Below, in pieces: positions 1 to 6,334 of a stretch of 8,809 nt of DNA (the first letter of the stretch is position 1; every line of letters starts with the position of its first letter). The translations under genes and the position numbers were made by a program. The notes under the pieces are model-generated. The model saw nothing but the letters and a program-made list of their open reading frames with translations. It ran no database searches and had not been told where the DNA came from. The stretch is from Rhodospirillaceae bacterium (GTDB taxonomy: Bacteria; Pseudomonadota; Alphaproteobacteria; MPNO01; UBA2964): positions 1-8,809 of the forward strand of contig PBOV01000041.1 in assembly GCA_002724505.1 (NCBI GenBank), given 5' to 3'.

Positions 1-2
1 AT

Positions 3-749
3 GTCGATGAGCAGGCTTGTGATGACCGTGGTATTCCAGCATTGCCTTTCCATCGTACGGTAAATGTTGCAGTTGGTGAACATGCCTTTTCTCTGATGAT
101 GGCCCTTGCTAAGAAGACAGTAGAGACTAATAAGCTCTTGACGATAGAAGCGCTAAAAGCGGAAGGCTGGCCAGCGCGTGAATATGATCGCCGCCACACG
201 GCCAACTCTAATTGGGCAAGAATTTCTGGCGTTAAGAATATGTTTGGGTCAACGCTAGGGATTGTCGGTTTAGGCTCGGTAGGGCGCTATGTCGCAAACT
301 GGGCGAATGCCTTTGATATGGAAGTAATTTATACGCAACGTAACCAGTTGAATGATGAACTTGAGAGCGAGTTCAACGCGCGTTTTGTCTCGCTGGACGA
401 GCTGTTTGAGCGGTCAGATTTTGTAAGCATCCACGTACCACTGAATGAATCGACCAAAGGACTTGTTGGCGCTAAACAACTCGAGAATGCGAAGCCTGGT
501 ATTATTATTGTTAATATCGCGCGGGCAGATATTATTCAGAAAGGGGCATTATTGTCTGCACTTGATGCGGGTAAGATTGGTGGGGTTGGTATGGATGTTC
601 ATTACAAGGAACCAGGCGACGACAATGATCCGTTCTTACCCTATAAAAATGTTGTAATGAGCCCACATATTGCAATTGGCTCACGCGTCAATGGCGCTGT
701 TGATATGGAAGCCATGATTTCCAATATCGCAAACGGCATTAGTTCCTGA
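3..749 (+). CDS. D-isomer-specific 2-hydroxyacid dehydrogenase, 3' part (5' end outside window)
   Basis: Cytosolic NAD(P)-dependent oxidoreductase that interconverts a 2-hydroxy acid and a 2-oxo acid (family of phosphoglycerate dehydrogenase, glyoxylate/hydroxypyruvate reductase and formate dehydrogenase). The reading frame is open to the first base of the window, and the residues before the TTG at 42 (ending DDRGIPAL) fit the family, so that TTG is not the start; 248 residues are visible. The Rossmann motif GLGSVG lies at fragment residues 89-94. The catalytic triad is intact: Arg174 in NIARADI, Glu203 in YKEP and His222 in MSPHIA. The strand after the glycine motif ends in IYTQRN, with no Asp where NAD-specific members usually have one, which hints at NADP use (inference). 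The stop overlaps the ATG of the aminopeptidase gene by one base, so the two are probably cotranscribed. Exact substrate unknown; the ComD/ComE-like pair downstream makes a 2-oxo acid substrate for decarboxylation attractive. Confidence 0.9.
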   Translation, partial: VDEQACDDRGIPALPFHRTVNVAVGEHAFSLMMALAKKTVETNKLLTIEALKAEGWPAREYDRRHTANSNWARISGVKNMFGSTLGIVGLGSVGRYVANWANAFDMEVIYTQRNQLNDELESEFNARFVSLDELFERSDFVSIHVPLNESTKGLVGAKQLENAKPGIIIVNIARADIIQKGALLSALDAGKIGGVGMDVHYKEPGDDNDPFLPYKNVVMSPHIAIGSRVNGAVDMEAMISNIANGISS

Positions 750-2146
750 TGGCCTACCATTTCGCTGCATCGGCAGATCGTCAAACAATCCCCATTATAC
801 CCATAGAAACGGAAGTCTTCGCGGCCTGGCTTAAAAACCAGGGTGCTGCGATGAAACGTTGGGTGAAATCTACGCGGTTCACGGGCGCCGTCGGGTCGAT
901 TAGTTTGGTCGCTGGCTCCGATGGTTCTTTATGTAGTGTTCTTGTTGGTGTGGATAACCATCAAGGGCTTTGGGCTTACTCAGCATTGCCATCAAAATTG
1001 CCTGAAGGGCGCTATGAGATTGATGCACGGATGGATAGGGCTAGCGCAACGGCGGTGGCGCTGGGCTGGGCTTTGGGGTGTTATCAATTTACCAAATATA
1101 AAAGTAACCCCATAGGTTTGGGGAGGCCGTCACTGGTATGGCCTAAGAATTGTGATCGCGGTGCGGTAAGGCGTACCGCAGATGCGACTACTCTCGTGCG
1201 TGATCTCATTAATATTCCAGCGGAAGATATGGGCCCGCCAGAGTTAGCCCTAGCGGCACGCAAGCTTGCAAAGAAGCATGATGCGCGGATTAATATGGTG
1301 ATCGGTAATGCGCTTCTAAAGAAGGGATATCCGACAATCCATGCTGTTGGCCGCGCGGCAAGTAAGGCGCCACGTTTAATAGATATGACTTGGGGGAGAG
1401 CTAATTCGCCTAAGGTAACGTTAGTTGGCAAAGGCGTTTGTTTTGATACAGGCGGGCTTGATCTAAAAAGTGCCGCCGGCATGCTCAGAATGAAAAAAGA
1501 TATGGGGGGCTCGGCCCATGTCCTTGGGCTAGCGCACATGATAATGGATGCAAAACTTGACGTTCGATTGCGGGTTCTGATCGGTGCCGTGGAAAACTCC
1601 GTGGCTGGCAACGCATACCGCCCTTCCGACGTTATTCGAACGCGCAAGGGCGTCACCGTTGAAGTTGGTAATACGGATGCAGAAGGTAGGCTTGTTATGT
1701 GTGATGCCTTAGCCGAAGCCGATCGCGAGAAGCCTGCACTTATTGCGGATTTTGCGACTTTGACTGGTGCGGCGCGGGTTGCATTAGGAACCCAAATTGC
1801 TACGATGTTCTGCAACGACGAAAAGCTTGCGAGCGATCTATACGAAGCAGGTGAAGAAAACGGTGATCCAATTTGGCGTTTACCATTGTTTCCTTCCTAC
1901 CGCAGGCTTCTTAAAAGCAAAGTTGCGGATATCAATAACGTGTCTGAGGGCGGTTTTGCCGGGGCGATCACCGCGGCGCTGTTTCTTGAGGAATTTGTTT
2001 CCAAGAGGACTCCATGGGTACATTTTGACATTATGGCGTGTAATGCTACAGCGCTGCCCGGCCGACCAGTTGGCGGCGAGGCGATGGGTATGCGAGCGCT
2101 CTATGACGTTATCCAGAAACGCTTTGGTAAGAATAAGCGGCATTAA
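749..2146 (+). CDS. Leucyl aminopeptidase family protein (peptidase M17)
   Basis: Cytosolic dinuclear-metal exopeptidase that removes N-terminal residues from peptides; the family is usually hexameric. 465 residues. The signature NTDAEGRL is at 308-315. All expected metal ligands and catalytic residues are present: Lys228, Asp233, Lys240, Asp251, Asp310, Glu312 and Arg314. Their spacing (5, 12, 23, 82, 84, 86 from the first Lys) equals that remembered for E. coli PepA (K270, D275, K282, D293, D352, E354, R356). The N-terminal part (about 1-140) is shorter than and unlike PepA, matching the short alphaproteobacterial form of the family (WALGCYQFTKYK, then RDLINIPAEDMGP). The ATG shares its A with the upstream stop (TGATG) and no strong Shine-Dalgarno is visible, so translation is probably coupled. 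In many alphaproteobacteria this form sits near an NlpC/P60 peptidase gene and a MarR regulator (from memory); here the next genes are a split decarboxylase, and a MarR relic lies beyond them. Confidence 0.95.
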   Translation: MAYHFAASADRQTIPIIPIETEVFAAWLKNQGAAMKRWVKSTRFTGAVGSISLVAGSDGSLCSVLVGVDNHQGLWAYSALPSKLPEGRYEIDARMDRASATAVALGWALGCYQFTKYKSNPIGLGRPSLVWPKNCDRGAVRRTADATTLVRDLINIPAEDMGPPELALAARKLAKKHDARINMVIGNALLKKGYPTIHAVGRAASKAPRLIDMTWGRANSPKVTLVGKGVCFDTGGLDLKSAAGMLRMKKDMGGSAHVLGLAHMIMDAKLDVRLRVLIGAVENSVAGNAYRPSDVIRTRKGVTVEVGNTDAEGRLVMCDALAEADREKPALIADFATLTGAARVALGTQIATMFCNDEKLASDLYEAGEENGDPIWRLPLFPSYRRLLKSKVADINNVSEGGFAGAITAALFLEEFVSKRTPWVHFDIMACNATALPGRPVGGEAMGMRALYDVIQKRFGKNKRH

Positions 2147-2191
2147 AAGATGGCGGTGATTGTATCTAGAAAATCGTGTTAATTCTCATAC

Positions 2192-2195
2192 GAGG
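2192..2195 (+). promoter_or_regulatory. Ribosome binding site deciding the start of the ComD-like gene
   Basis: GAGG stands 9 bases before the ATG at 2205. The longer alternative start, TTG at 2160, has no comparable site and would add 15 residues (MYLENRVNSHTRNWG) that precede the conserved domain, so 2205 is preferred. Confidence 0.6.
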
Positions 2196-2204
2196 AATTG
2201 GGGC

Positions 2205-2720
2205 ATGACTTTAGAACGTCGAGAAGTGTCTAACATAATTGTGAACCAACTGGCTGAAAGTGAAATTAGTTTGGTTGCGAGTCTTCCAGATGATTGGGTG
2301 GCGGACTTAATCAAGGTGGTTGAAATTGATGATCGTTTTATACATGTACCCGTAAACAGAGAGGAATCAGCGGTTGGGTTATGCTCAGGAACGTATTTCA
2401 GCAAAACTTATTCTGCTGCTGTAATGGGGGCATCGGGGATGCTGACATGCATATACGCAATTACCAAGATCAACTATACCTATGAAATTCCAATGTTTTT
2501 CCTCGTGTCGATGCGAGGAGCCATTGGGGATACGGCAAAATATCAAATTTCTAACGGAATATATTTTCTTGATGTACTCGATACCATCGGGTTCCCTTAC
2601 AAGGTAATAGAATCGCGTGAGCAATTGGTAGAAATCCCGCGCGTGCATCGACATTCACGTGTTTACAGCCGGCCTAGCGCTGTCATTTTGAGCCGGGAAG
2701 TTTTGAACGGGGAAACTTGA
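2205..2720 (+). CDS. Split thiamine-diphosphate decarboxylase, alpha (Pyr-domain) subunit, ComD-like
   Basis: Resembles the alpha subunit of sulfopyruvate decarboxylase (ComD) and the N-terminal half of phosphonopyruvate decarboxylase. This half binds the pyrimidine end of thiamine diphosphate and pairs with a separate beta subunit to decarboxylate a 2-oxo acid to an aldehyde in the cytosol. From the ATG at 2205 it has 171 residues, close to the roughly 170 of archaeal ComD. Visible family features: VASLPDDWVADLI at 24-36, VPVNREESAVGLCSG at 48-62 with the cofactor-activating Glu probably Glu53, EIPMFFLVSMRG at 94-105, and FLDVLDTIGFPYKVIE at 121-136. The usual QNSGLGN-type segment reads MGASGMLT here (74-81), so the active-site wall differs from characterised enzymes. 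One base separates its stop from the beta-subunit ATG, which indicates a heteromeric enzyme made from one transcript. Whether the substrate is sulfopyruvate, phosphonopyruvate or another 2-oxo acid cannot be told from sequence. Confidence 0.8.
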   Translation: MTLERREVSNIIVNQLAESEISLVASLPDDWVADLIKVVEIDDRFIHVPVNREESAVGLCSGTYFSKTYSAAVMGASGMLTCIYAITKINYTYEIPMFFLVSMRGAIGDTAKYQISNGIYFLDVLDTIGFPYKVIESREQLVEIPRVHRHSRVYSRPSAVILSREVLNGET

Positions 2721-2721
2721 A

Positions 2722-3324
2722 ATGACAATGAATCTTCATGATACATTCGCATACATGGTTAGCCGATGGACCGATGAGTTGGTCGTAACCTCTGCAGGAC
2801 ACAGCTCTGGCACTTGGTGGGACCTTACTCATGACCGTGATAAGGTATTTTATTTGACGGCGTCAATGAGCCTGTCATCTATGTTTGCTAGTGGCATTGC
2901 GGTGGGGAATCCCGGTGTAAATGTGTGGGCGATGAGCGGAGATGGAGCGTTTGTCATGAACCCCGGTATGTTGTTTGTTGAAAGAAAAATGAATTTACCC
3001 AATCTCACCCATTTTATGGTTTCAAATCGATGTTACGGTTCGACAGAAGAAGTAGATATAGCGTTCAGTGAACATGCCGACTACGCCACATTGGCGCGGG
3101 GCGCTGGTATTGATCGTGTTTATAGTTTCAATAGCCTGGAGGAATTTAAAGACCAGTTTGATGAAGCGGTTATAGCGGAAGGCCATACCTTCATTGTTTT
3201 GAATGTCGAGCGGGTTGGCAAGGAGGTAAGAACAGCTTCTATGGACGGACCCGAAGTAAAATTCCGATTTGGGCGGTATGTCGAAGAGCGGACAGGGCAG
3301 ACCATATTTAACGTCCTTCCTTAA
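2722..3324 (+). CDS. Split thiamine-diphosphate decarboxylase, beta (PP-domain) subunit, ComE-like
   Basis: Counterpart of the alpha subunit just upstream: the half that binds the diphosphate and Mg2+ of the cofactor, as in sulfopyruvate decarboxylase beta (ComE). 200 residues. The metal-binding motif starts at GDG 73-75 (Asp74, in SGDGAFVMNPGML) and closes at SNRCYGS 101-107, where Asn102 aligns with the metal-ligand Asn of ComE (DNGTYGS in M. jannaschii, from memory). The usual glycine-rich GSMG segment before it reads TASMSLSS (46-53), which is atypical. The C-terminal EVKFRFGRYVEERTG (178-192) resembles the tail of proteobacterial ComE-like proteins annotated only as thiamine pyrophosphate-binding. 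ATG at 2722 is preceded by a modest GGGGAA at 2709-2714; a second ATG at 2728 is possible. Last gene of the plus-strand block; a decayed regulator and the end of a convergent operon follow. Confidence 0.82.
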   Translation: MTMNLHDTFAYMVSRWTDELVVTSAGHSSGTWWDLTHDRDKVFYLTASMSLSSMFASGIAVGNPGVNVWAMSGDGAFVMNPGMLFVERKMNLPNLTHFMVSNRCYGSTEEVDIAFSEHADYATLARGAGIDRVYSFNSLEEFKDQFDEAVIAEGHTFIVLNVERVGKEVRTASMDGPEVKFRFGRYVEERTGQTIFNVLP

Positions 3325-3364
3325 AAGAAAAGGCGCGAAGGTATGGCCGGTGAGAAAAATATAG

Positions 3365-3582
3365 CAAAACCAATATCTAAGACTTCGGTTCGAGGCGCTG
3401 GCCAGCAACGTTCGTAGTGAGGAACCCAATTTGTCGGCAAGACAGATGGTAATCTTACCGGCTGTCCATCTTAACAAGGGTTCCCATACCGTTAGAGGCT
3501 TTAGTGAAAGCCTAATGATTTCTGAGCCAGCGGTAATTAGAGCAATAGACCCTTTTTGCCGATAAATTCAGGTCGGCGAAAT
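3365..3582 (+). pseudogene. Relic of a MarR-family winged-helix transcriptional regulator
   Basis: The frame beginning at 3365 reads about 66 codons without a valid start and stops at 3563-3565. Its translation contains LSARQMVILPAVHL (3431-3472), GSHTVRGFSESL (3479-3514) and ISEPAVIRAIDPFCR (3518-3562). These match the consensus I remember for a common alphaproteobacterial MarR-type protein (LTARQ.ALLLTVYL, G.HTVRGLA..L, .SKPAVTRALDRL). Shifting by one base near 3562 restores INSGRRN, which would lie over the family's LGLVRRK wing. A possible original start is the ATG at 3343, in another frame that stops at 3415-3417, so at least two frame breaks would be needed. Expected length is over 100 residues, and nothing of the C-terminal part is seen before the yejF stop. 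Recognition is by eye; a homology search is needed to settle it. Confidence 0.5.
3496..3513. other. Perfect 7-bp hairpin with 4-nt loop between convergent operons
   Basis: AGGCTTT at 3496-3502 pairs exactly with AAAGCCT at 3507-3513 around the loop AGTG. It lies in the gap where both transcripts must end, so it could help termination or protect 3' ends. Neither strand has a T-run after the stem, so it is not a standard intrinsic terminator. It is also inside the MarR relic and may be chance. Confidence 0.35.
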
Positions 3583-3593
3583 ATAAAGTTGAT

Positions 3594-5243
3594 CTATGTT
3601 AAGGTCTCTTCTTCGTTGACGGCCTCAATATCAAAGGCAGCCTTTATTAGTGCTTTGGTATAACCCCCTTTAGGGTTTTCGAAAATATTCTTCGCTGACC
3701 CTCTTTCGACTATCTTGCCGTTTTTCATTACGAGGACTTCATCTGCCAGAGCACGCACAACTTTTAAGTTGTGGCTAATAAACAGGTAGGTAAGTTTATT
3801 TCGTTGTTGGAGGTCGCGGAGTAAATCAATGATCTGTGATTGGACGGATATATCTAGGGCGGAGGTAGGTTCGTCCAATACGACCAGTCTAGGTCTTAAG
3901 ACCATGGCACGCGCTATTGATATACGTTGCCGCTGCCCGCCTGAGAATTCATGGGGGTAACGATCCTGTGTTTCTGGATCGAGCCCTACCTCTAAAAGTG
4001 TTTCTGCTATTAATGCCCTTCTTTCCTCGAAAGACAAACTTGGCAGATGAATTAACATGCCTTCCTCAATAATCTGGCCAACTGACATACGGGGGCTCAG
4101 TGAACCGTAGGGATCCTGAAAGACAATTTGCATGTTTCTTCGCAGTGAGCGCAATTCTTTCCAATTTTTGTCCTGAATTTCGTGTCCAAGAAATCTGATT
4201 ATACCCTCGCTGCGCTCCAGCCGGAGGAGGCTCATTGCGAGGGTTGTCTTCCCGGAACCGCTCTCTCCAACAATTCCAACCGTGTGCCCCTCGCGGACCT
4301 CAATGGAGACGCCATCAACAGCTTTGATATGTCCAACAGTTTTGCGAAAGATACCGCGTTTGATTGGAAACCATACCTTTAGATCTTTCGCCTGCAAAAC
4401 CAGAGGGGCAAGTGCAGATGCTGGGACTTGTTTGCTCCTGGGCTCGGCGGCTAACAAATTCTGGGTGTAGCTGTGCGTTGGCTTACTAAAAATTTGTTCC
4501 GTATCACCTTGCTCGACAATCTGACCGTCGGTCATGACACAGACCCGGTTGGCGATTTTGCGTACTATTCCTAAGTCATGGGTAATTAACAGCATCGACA
4601 TACCCCGCTCTTTTTGAAGTTTTCTTAAAAGAGCGAGTATTTGTGCTTGAATAGTTACATCCAGAGCGGTAGTGGGCTCGTCGGCTATCAATAGGTCGGG
4701 GTCGTTGGCGAGTGCCATCGCAATCATTACCCGTTGTCGCTGTCCGCCTGAAAGCTGGTGCGGGAAGGACTGAAGCCGGTTTTCGGCGTTTCCCAAGCCG
4801 ACTTGCATAAGTAAGTCGAGGGTTTGTTTTCGCGCGTCTACACGGCCAAGTTTCTTATGGAGAAAAAGTACTTCGCCAATTTGTTTTTCCAGCGTATGGA
4901 GTGGATTGAGTGACGTCATTGGCTCCTGAAATATCATTCCAATCCGATTTCCGCGGATTTGACGCAACGTATCTTCATTTGCTCCAAGGAGTTCCTTATC
5001 ATAAAACCGAATACTGCCTGATGGGTGATGGGCCGTGGGATATGGTAATAGCTGTAGGGCTGAAAGTGCGGTCACTGACTTACCTGAGCCGCTTTCTCCC
5101 ACTAAAGCGAGTGTTTCACCTTTTCTTATCTCTAGGTTCGCGCAGCGGACAGCTTTGACTTCTTGGTTCCCTCTGCCGAAGGAGACTGAGAGGTTAGCAA
5201 ACGTCAGCAGGGGGGGCGCAGTCTTGGGATTTTTATCCATCAC
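3594..5243 (-). CDS. yejF: Peptide/microcin C-type ABC transporter, double ATP-binding protein YejF
   Basis: Cytoplasmic ATPase that powers the Yej permease. 549 residues carry two complete nucleotide-binding domains in one chain. NBD1 has Walker A GESGSGKS at 49-56, Q-loop Gln106, signature LSGGQ at 164-168, Walker B LLIADEP at 184-190 and switch His222. NBD2 has Walker A GESGSGKT at 326-333, Q-loop Gln376, signature FSGGQ at 433-437, Walker B LVVLDEP at 453-459 and switch His491. Both sites look catalytically competent, and the length is close to E. coli YejF (about 530). The first codon is GTG at 5243, directly followed by ATG at 5240; the first overlaps the yejE stop by four bases and the second by one, and no clear Shine-Dalgarno helps choose. 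Last gene of the operon. The fused double-ATPase form together with YejA/B/E neighbours favours Yej over Dpp/Opp, which use two separate ATPase genes. Confidence 0.95.
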   Translation of the reverse strand: MMDKNPKTAPPLLTFANLSVSFGRGNQEVKAVRCANLEIRKGETLALVGESGSGKSVTALSALQLLPYPTAHHPSGSIRFYDKELLGANEDTLRQIRGNRIGMIFQEPMTSLNPLHTLEKQIGEVLFLHKKLGRVDARKQTLDLLMQVGLGNAENRLQSFPHQLSGGQRQRVMIAMALANDPDLLIADEPTTALDVTIQAQILALLRKLQKERGMSMLLITHDLGIVRKIANRVCVMTDGQIVEQGDTEQIFSKPTHSYTQNLLAAEPRSKQVPASALAPLVLQAKDLKVWFPIKRGIFRKTVGHIKAVDGVSIEVREGHTVGIVGESGSGKTTLAMSLLRLERSEGIIRFLGHEIQDKNWKELRSLRRNMQIVFQDPYGSLSPRMSVGQIIEEGMLIHLPSLSFEERRALIAETLLEVGLDPETQDRYPHEFSGGQRQRISIARAMVLRPRLVVLDEPTSALDISVQSQIIDLLRDLQQRNKLTYLFISHNLKVVRALADEVLVMKNGKIVERGSAKNIFENPKGGYTKALIKAAFDIEAVNEEETLT

Positions 5244-6334
5244 TGCATCGTTTTTCTTGGGTCAAAGGCATCTCTGACAGCTTCACCAATAAAAACCAGC
5301 AAGCTGAGCATAACGGCGAGAACTAGAAAGGCCGTAACCCCAAGCCATGGGGCTTGTAAATTAGCTTTACCTTGGCCCAGCAACTCGCCAAGAGATGGCG
5401 AACCTGGGGGCAACCCAAAGCCAAGAAAATCAAGTGAGGTAAGTGCGGTAATTGAGCCAATTAGTACAAAGGGTAAAAAAGTCAGCGCAGCAGTCATGGC
5501 GTTTGGCAGGACGTGGCGCCACATAATAGTGGTATTTCCGACACCTAACGCCCGTGCCGCCCGTACATAATCGAAATTTCTTGTTCTTAGAAATTCGGCA
5601 CGAACAACACCTTCTAGCGCCATCCATTCAAACAGGAGAAGCAGACCTAAAAGCATCCAGAAACTAGGTTGGAATACACTCGCAAGGATAATAAGTAAAA
5701 AAAGGCGCGGAAGGCCTGACCAAATTTCAATAAAGCGCTGGAAAAGAAGGTCAGTCCAACCACCAAAATATCCCTGTATTGCTCCTGCAGCGATCCCTAC
5801 GATAGACGAAATAATTGTAAGAATTAGTCCGAATAGAACAGATATTCGGAAGCCGTATAATACACGTGCGAATACGTCTCTTGCTTGGTCATCGGTTCCC
5901 AACAGATTCTCAAGAGTAGGGGGCGACGGGGCGGGTTTTTTGAGATTTAGATTAACCGTGCTGTAGCTGTAGCGAATTGGGGCCCAGAAAATTTTGCCTC
6001 CCTTTTGGGTAATGAAATCTTGGACATCTTTCTCCCGATATTCCGCTTCGGTCTCAAAAACCCCACCAAAAGCGGTTTCGGGATATACCTTCAGAATAGG
6101 AAAATAATAGCTTCCCTCATACTGCACGAGTATCGGCTTATCATTGGCAATCAATTCCGCAAACAAACTGAATAGAAACAATACCAAAAAAATCCAGAAA
6201 GACCTGTAGCCCCGTTTATTAGCCCTGAAACTAGCGAGGCGACGCACTGTCAGCGGGGTAATCTTTGCGCCGAATAACGTCGATTTTGGGTATTTGGTAC
6301 CTTCCAGCTCAATCGTAGAGTTTGTTTCAGACAT
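5240..6334 (-). CDS. yejE: Peptide/microcin C-type ABC transporter permease YejE
   Basis: Inner-membrane permease that pairs with YejB to form the peptide channel. From the ATG at 6334 it has 364 residues (E. coli YejE about 340). A cytoplasmic N-terminus is followed by a first membrane segment at about 46-63 and a long periplasmic stretch to about 160. The binding-protein-dependent transport domain follows, with hydrophobic segments near 165-190, 211-240, 281-300 and 333-349. The ATPase-contacting EAA-type loop is YVRAARALGVG at 256-266, continuing to RHVLPN. The start is chosen because GAGG (6341-6344) stands 6 bases upstream; a TTG at 6346 would add only four residues. Its first eight bases overlap the end of yejB (ATGTCTGA), and its stop overlaps the start of yejF, which indicates translational coupling. 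Confidence 0.95.
   Translation of the reverse strand: MSETNSTIELEGTKYPKSTLFGAKITPLTVRRLASFRANKRGYRSFWIFLVLFLFSLFAELIANDKPILVQYEGSYYFPILKVYPETAFGGVFETEAEYREKDVQDFITQKGGKIFWAPIRYSYSTVNLNLKKPAPSPPTLENLLGTDDQARDVFARVLYGFRISVLFGLILTIISSIVGIAAGAIQGYFGGWTDLLFQRFIEIWSGLPRLFLLIILASVFQPSFWMLLGLLLLFEWMALEGVVRAEFLRTRNFDYVRAARALGVGNTTIMWRHVLPNAMTAALTFLPFVLIGSITALTSLDFLGFGLPPGSPSLGELLGQGKANLQAPWLGVTAFLVLAVMLSLLVFIGEAVRDAFDPRKTMQ

Noticed and set aside
1084..1815. Long open frame (243 codons) on the minus strand inside the aminopeptidase gene
   Set aside because: It lies wholly antisense to a strongly conserved M17 coding region, has no recognisable domain, and is Ser/Ala/Arg/Pro-rich as expected for a shadow frame.
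2160..2204. Longer TTG start for the ComD-like gene
   Set aside because: It has no ribosome binding site, and the added residues lie outside the family domain; the ATG at 2205 with GAGG upstream is better.
2147..2204. Possible internal promoter before the ComD-like gene
   Set aside because: TTGTAT is present at 2160-2165, but no convincing -10 box lies at the right distance; read-through from upstream is the simpler view.
3397..3406. 10-bp palindrome GCTGGCCAGC as a possible operator
   Set aside because: A single short palindrome in a decayed coding region with no promoter beside it; expected by chance.
3343..3417. Small 24-codon plus-strand open frame beginning MAGEKNIAKP
   Set aside because: No recognised small protein; more likely the old 5' end of the decayed MarR gene in a shifted frame.
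3022..3477. Minus-strand open frame of 151 codons across the end of the ComE-like gene and the gap
   Set aside because: It is antisense to conserved ComE sequence and to the MarR relic, and no family features are visible in the translation.
3421..3484. Inverted repeat GGAACCC ... GGGTTCC (arms at 3421-3427 and 3478-3484) as possible mobile-element ends
   Set aside because: Only 7 bp, enclosing 50 bases, with no transposase and no target duplication seen.
3555..3580. Hairpin TTTGCCGA/TCGGCGAA with a 10-nt loop as a terminator
   Set aside because: The stem includes a G:U pair and the loop is large; neither strand has a T-run following the stem, and it overlaps the regulator remnant.
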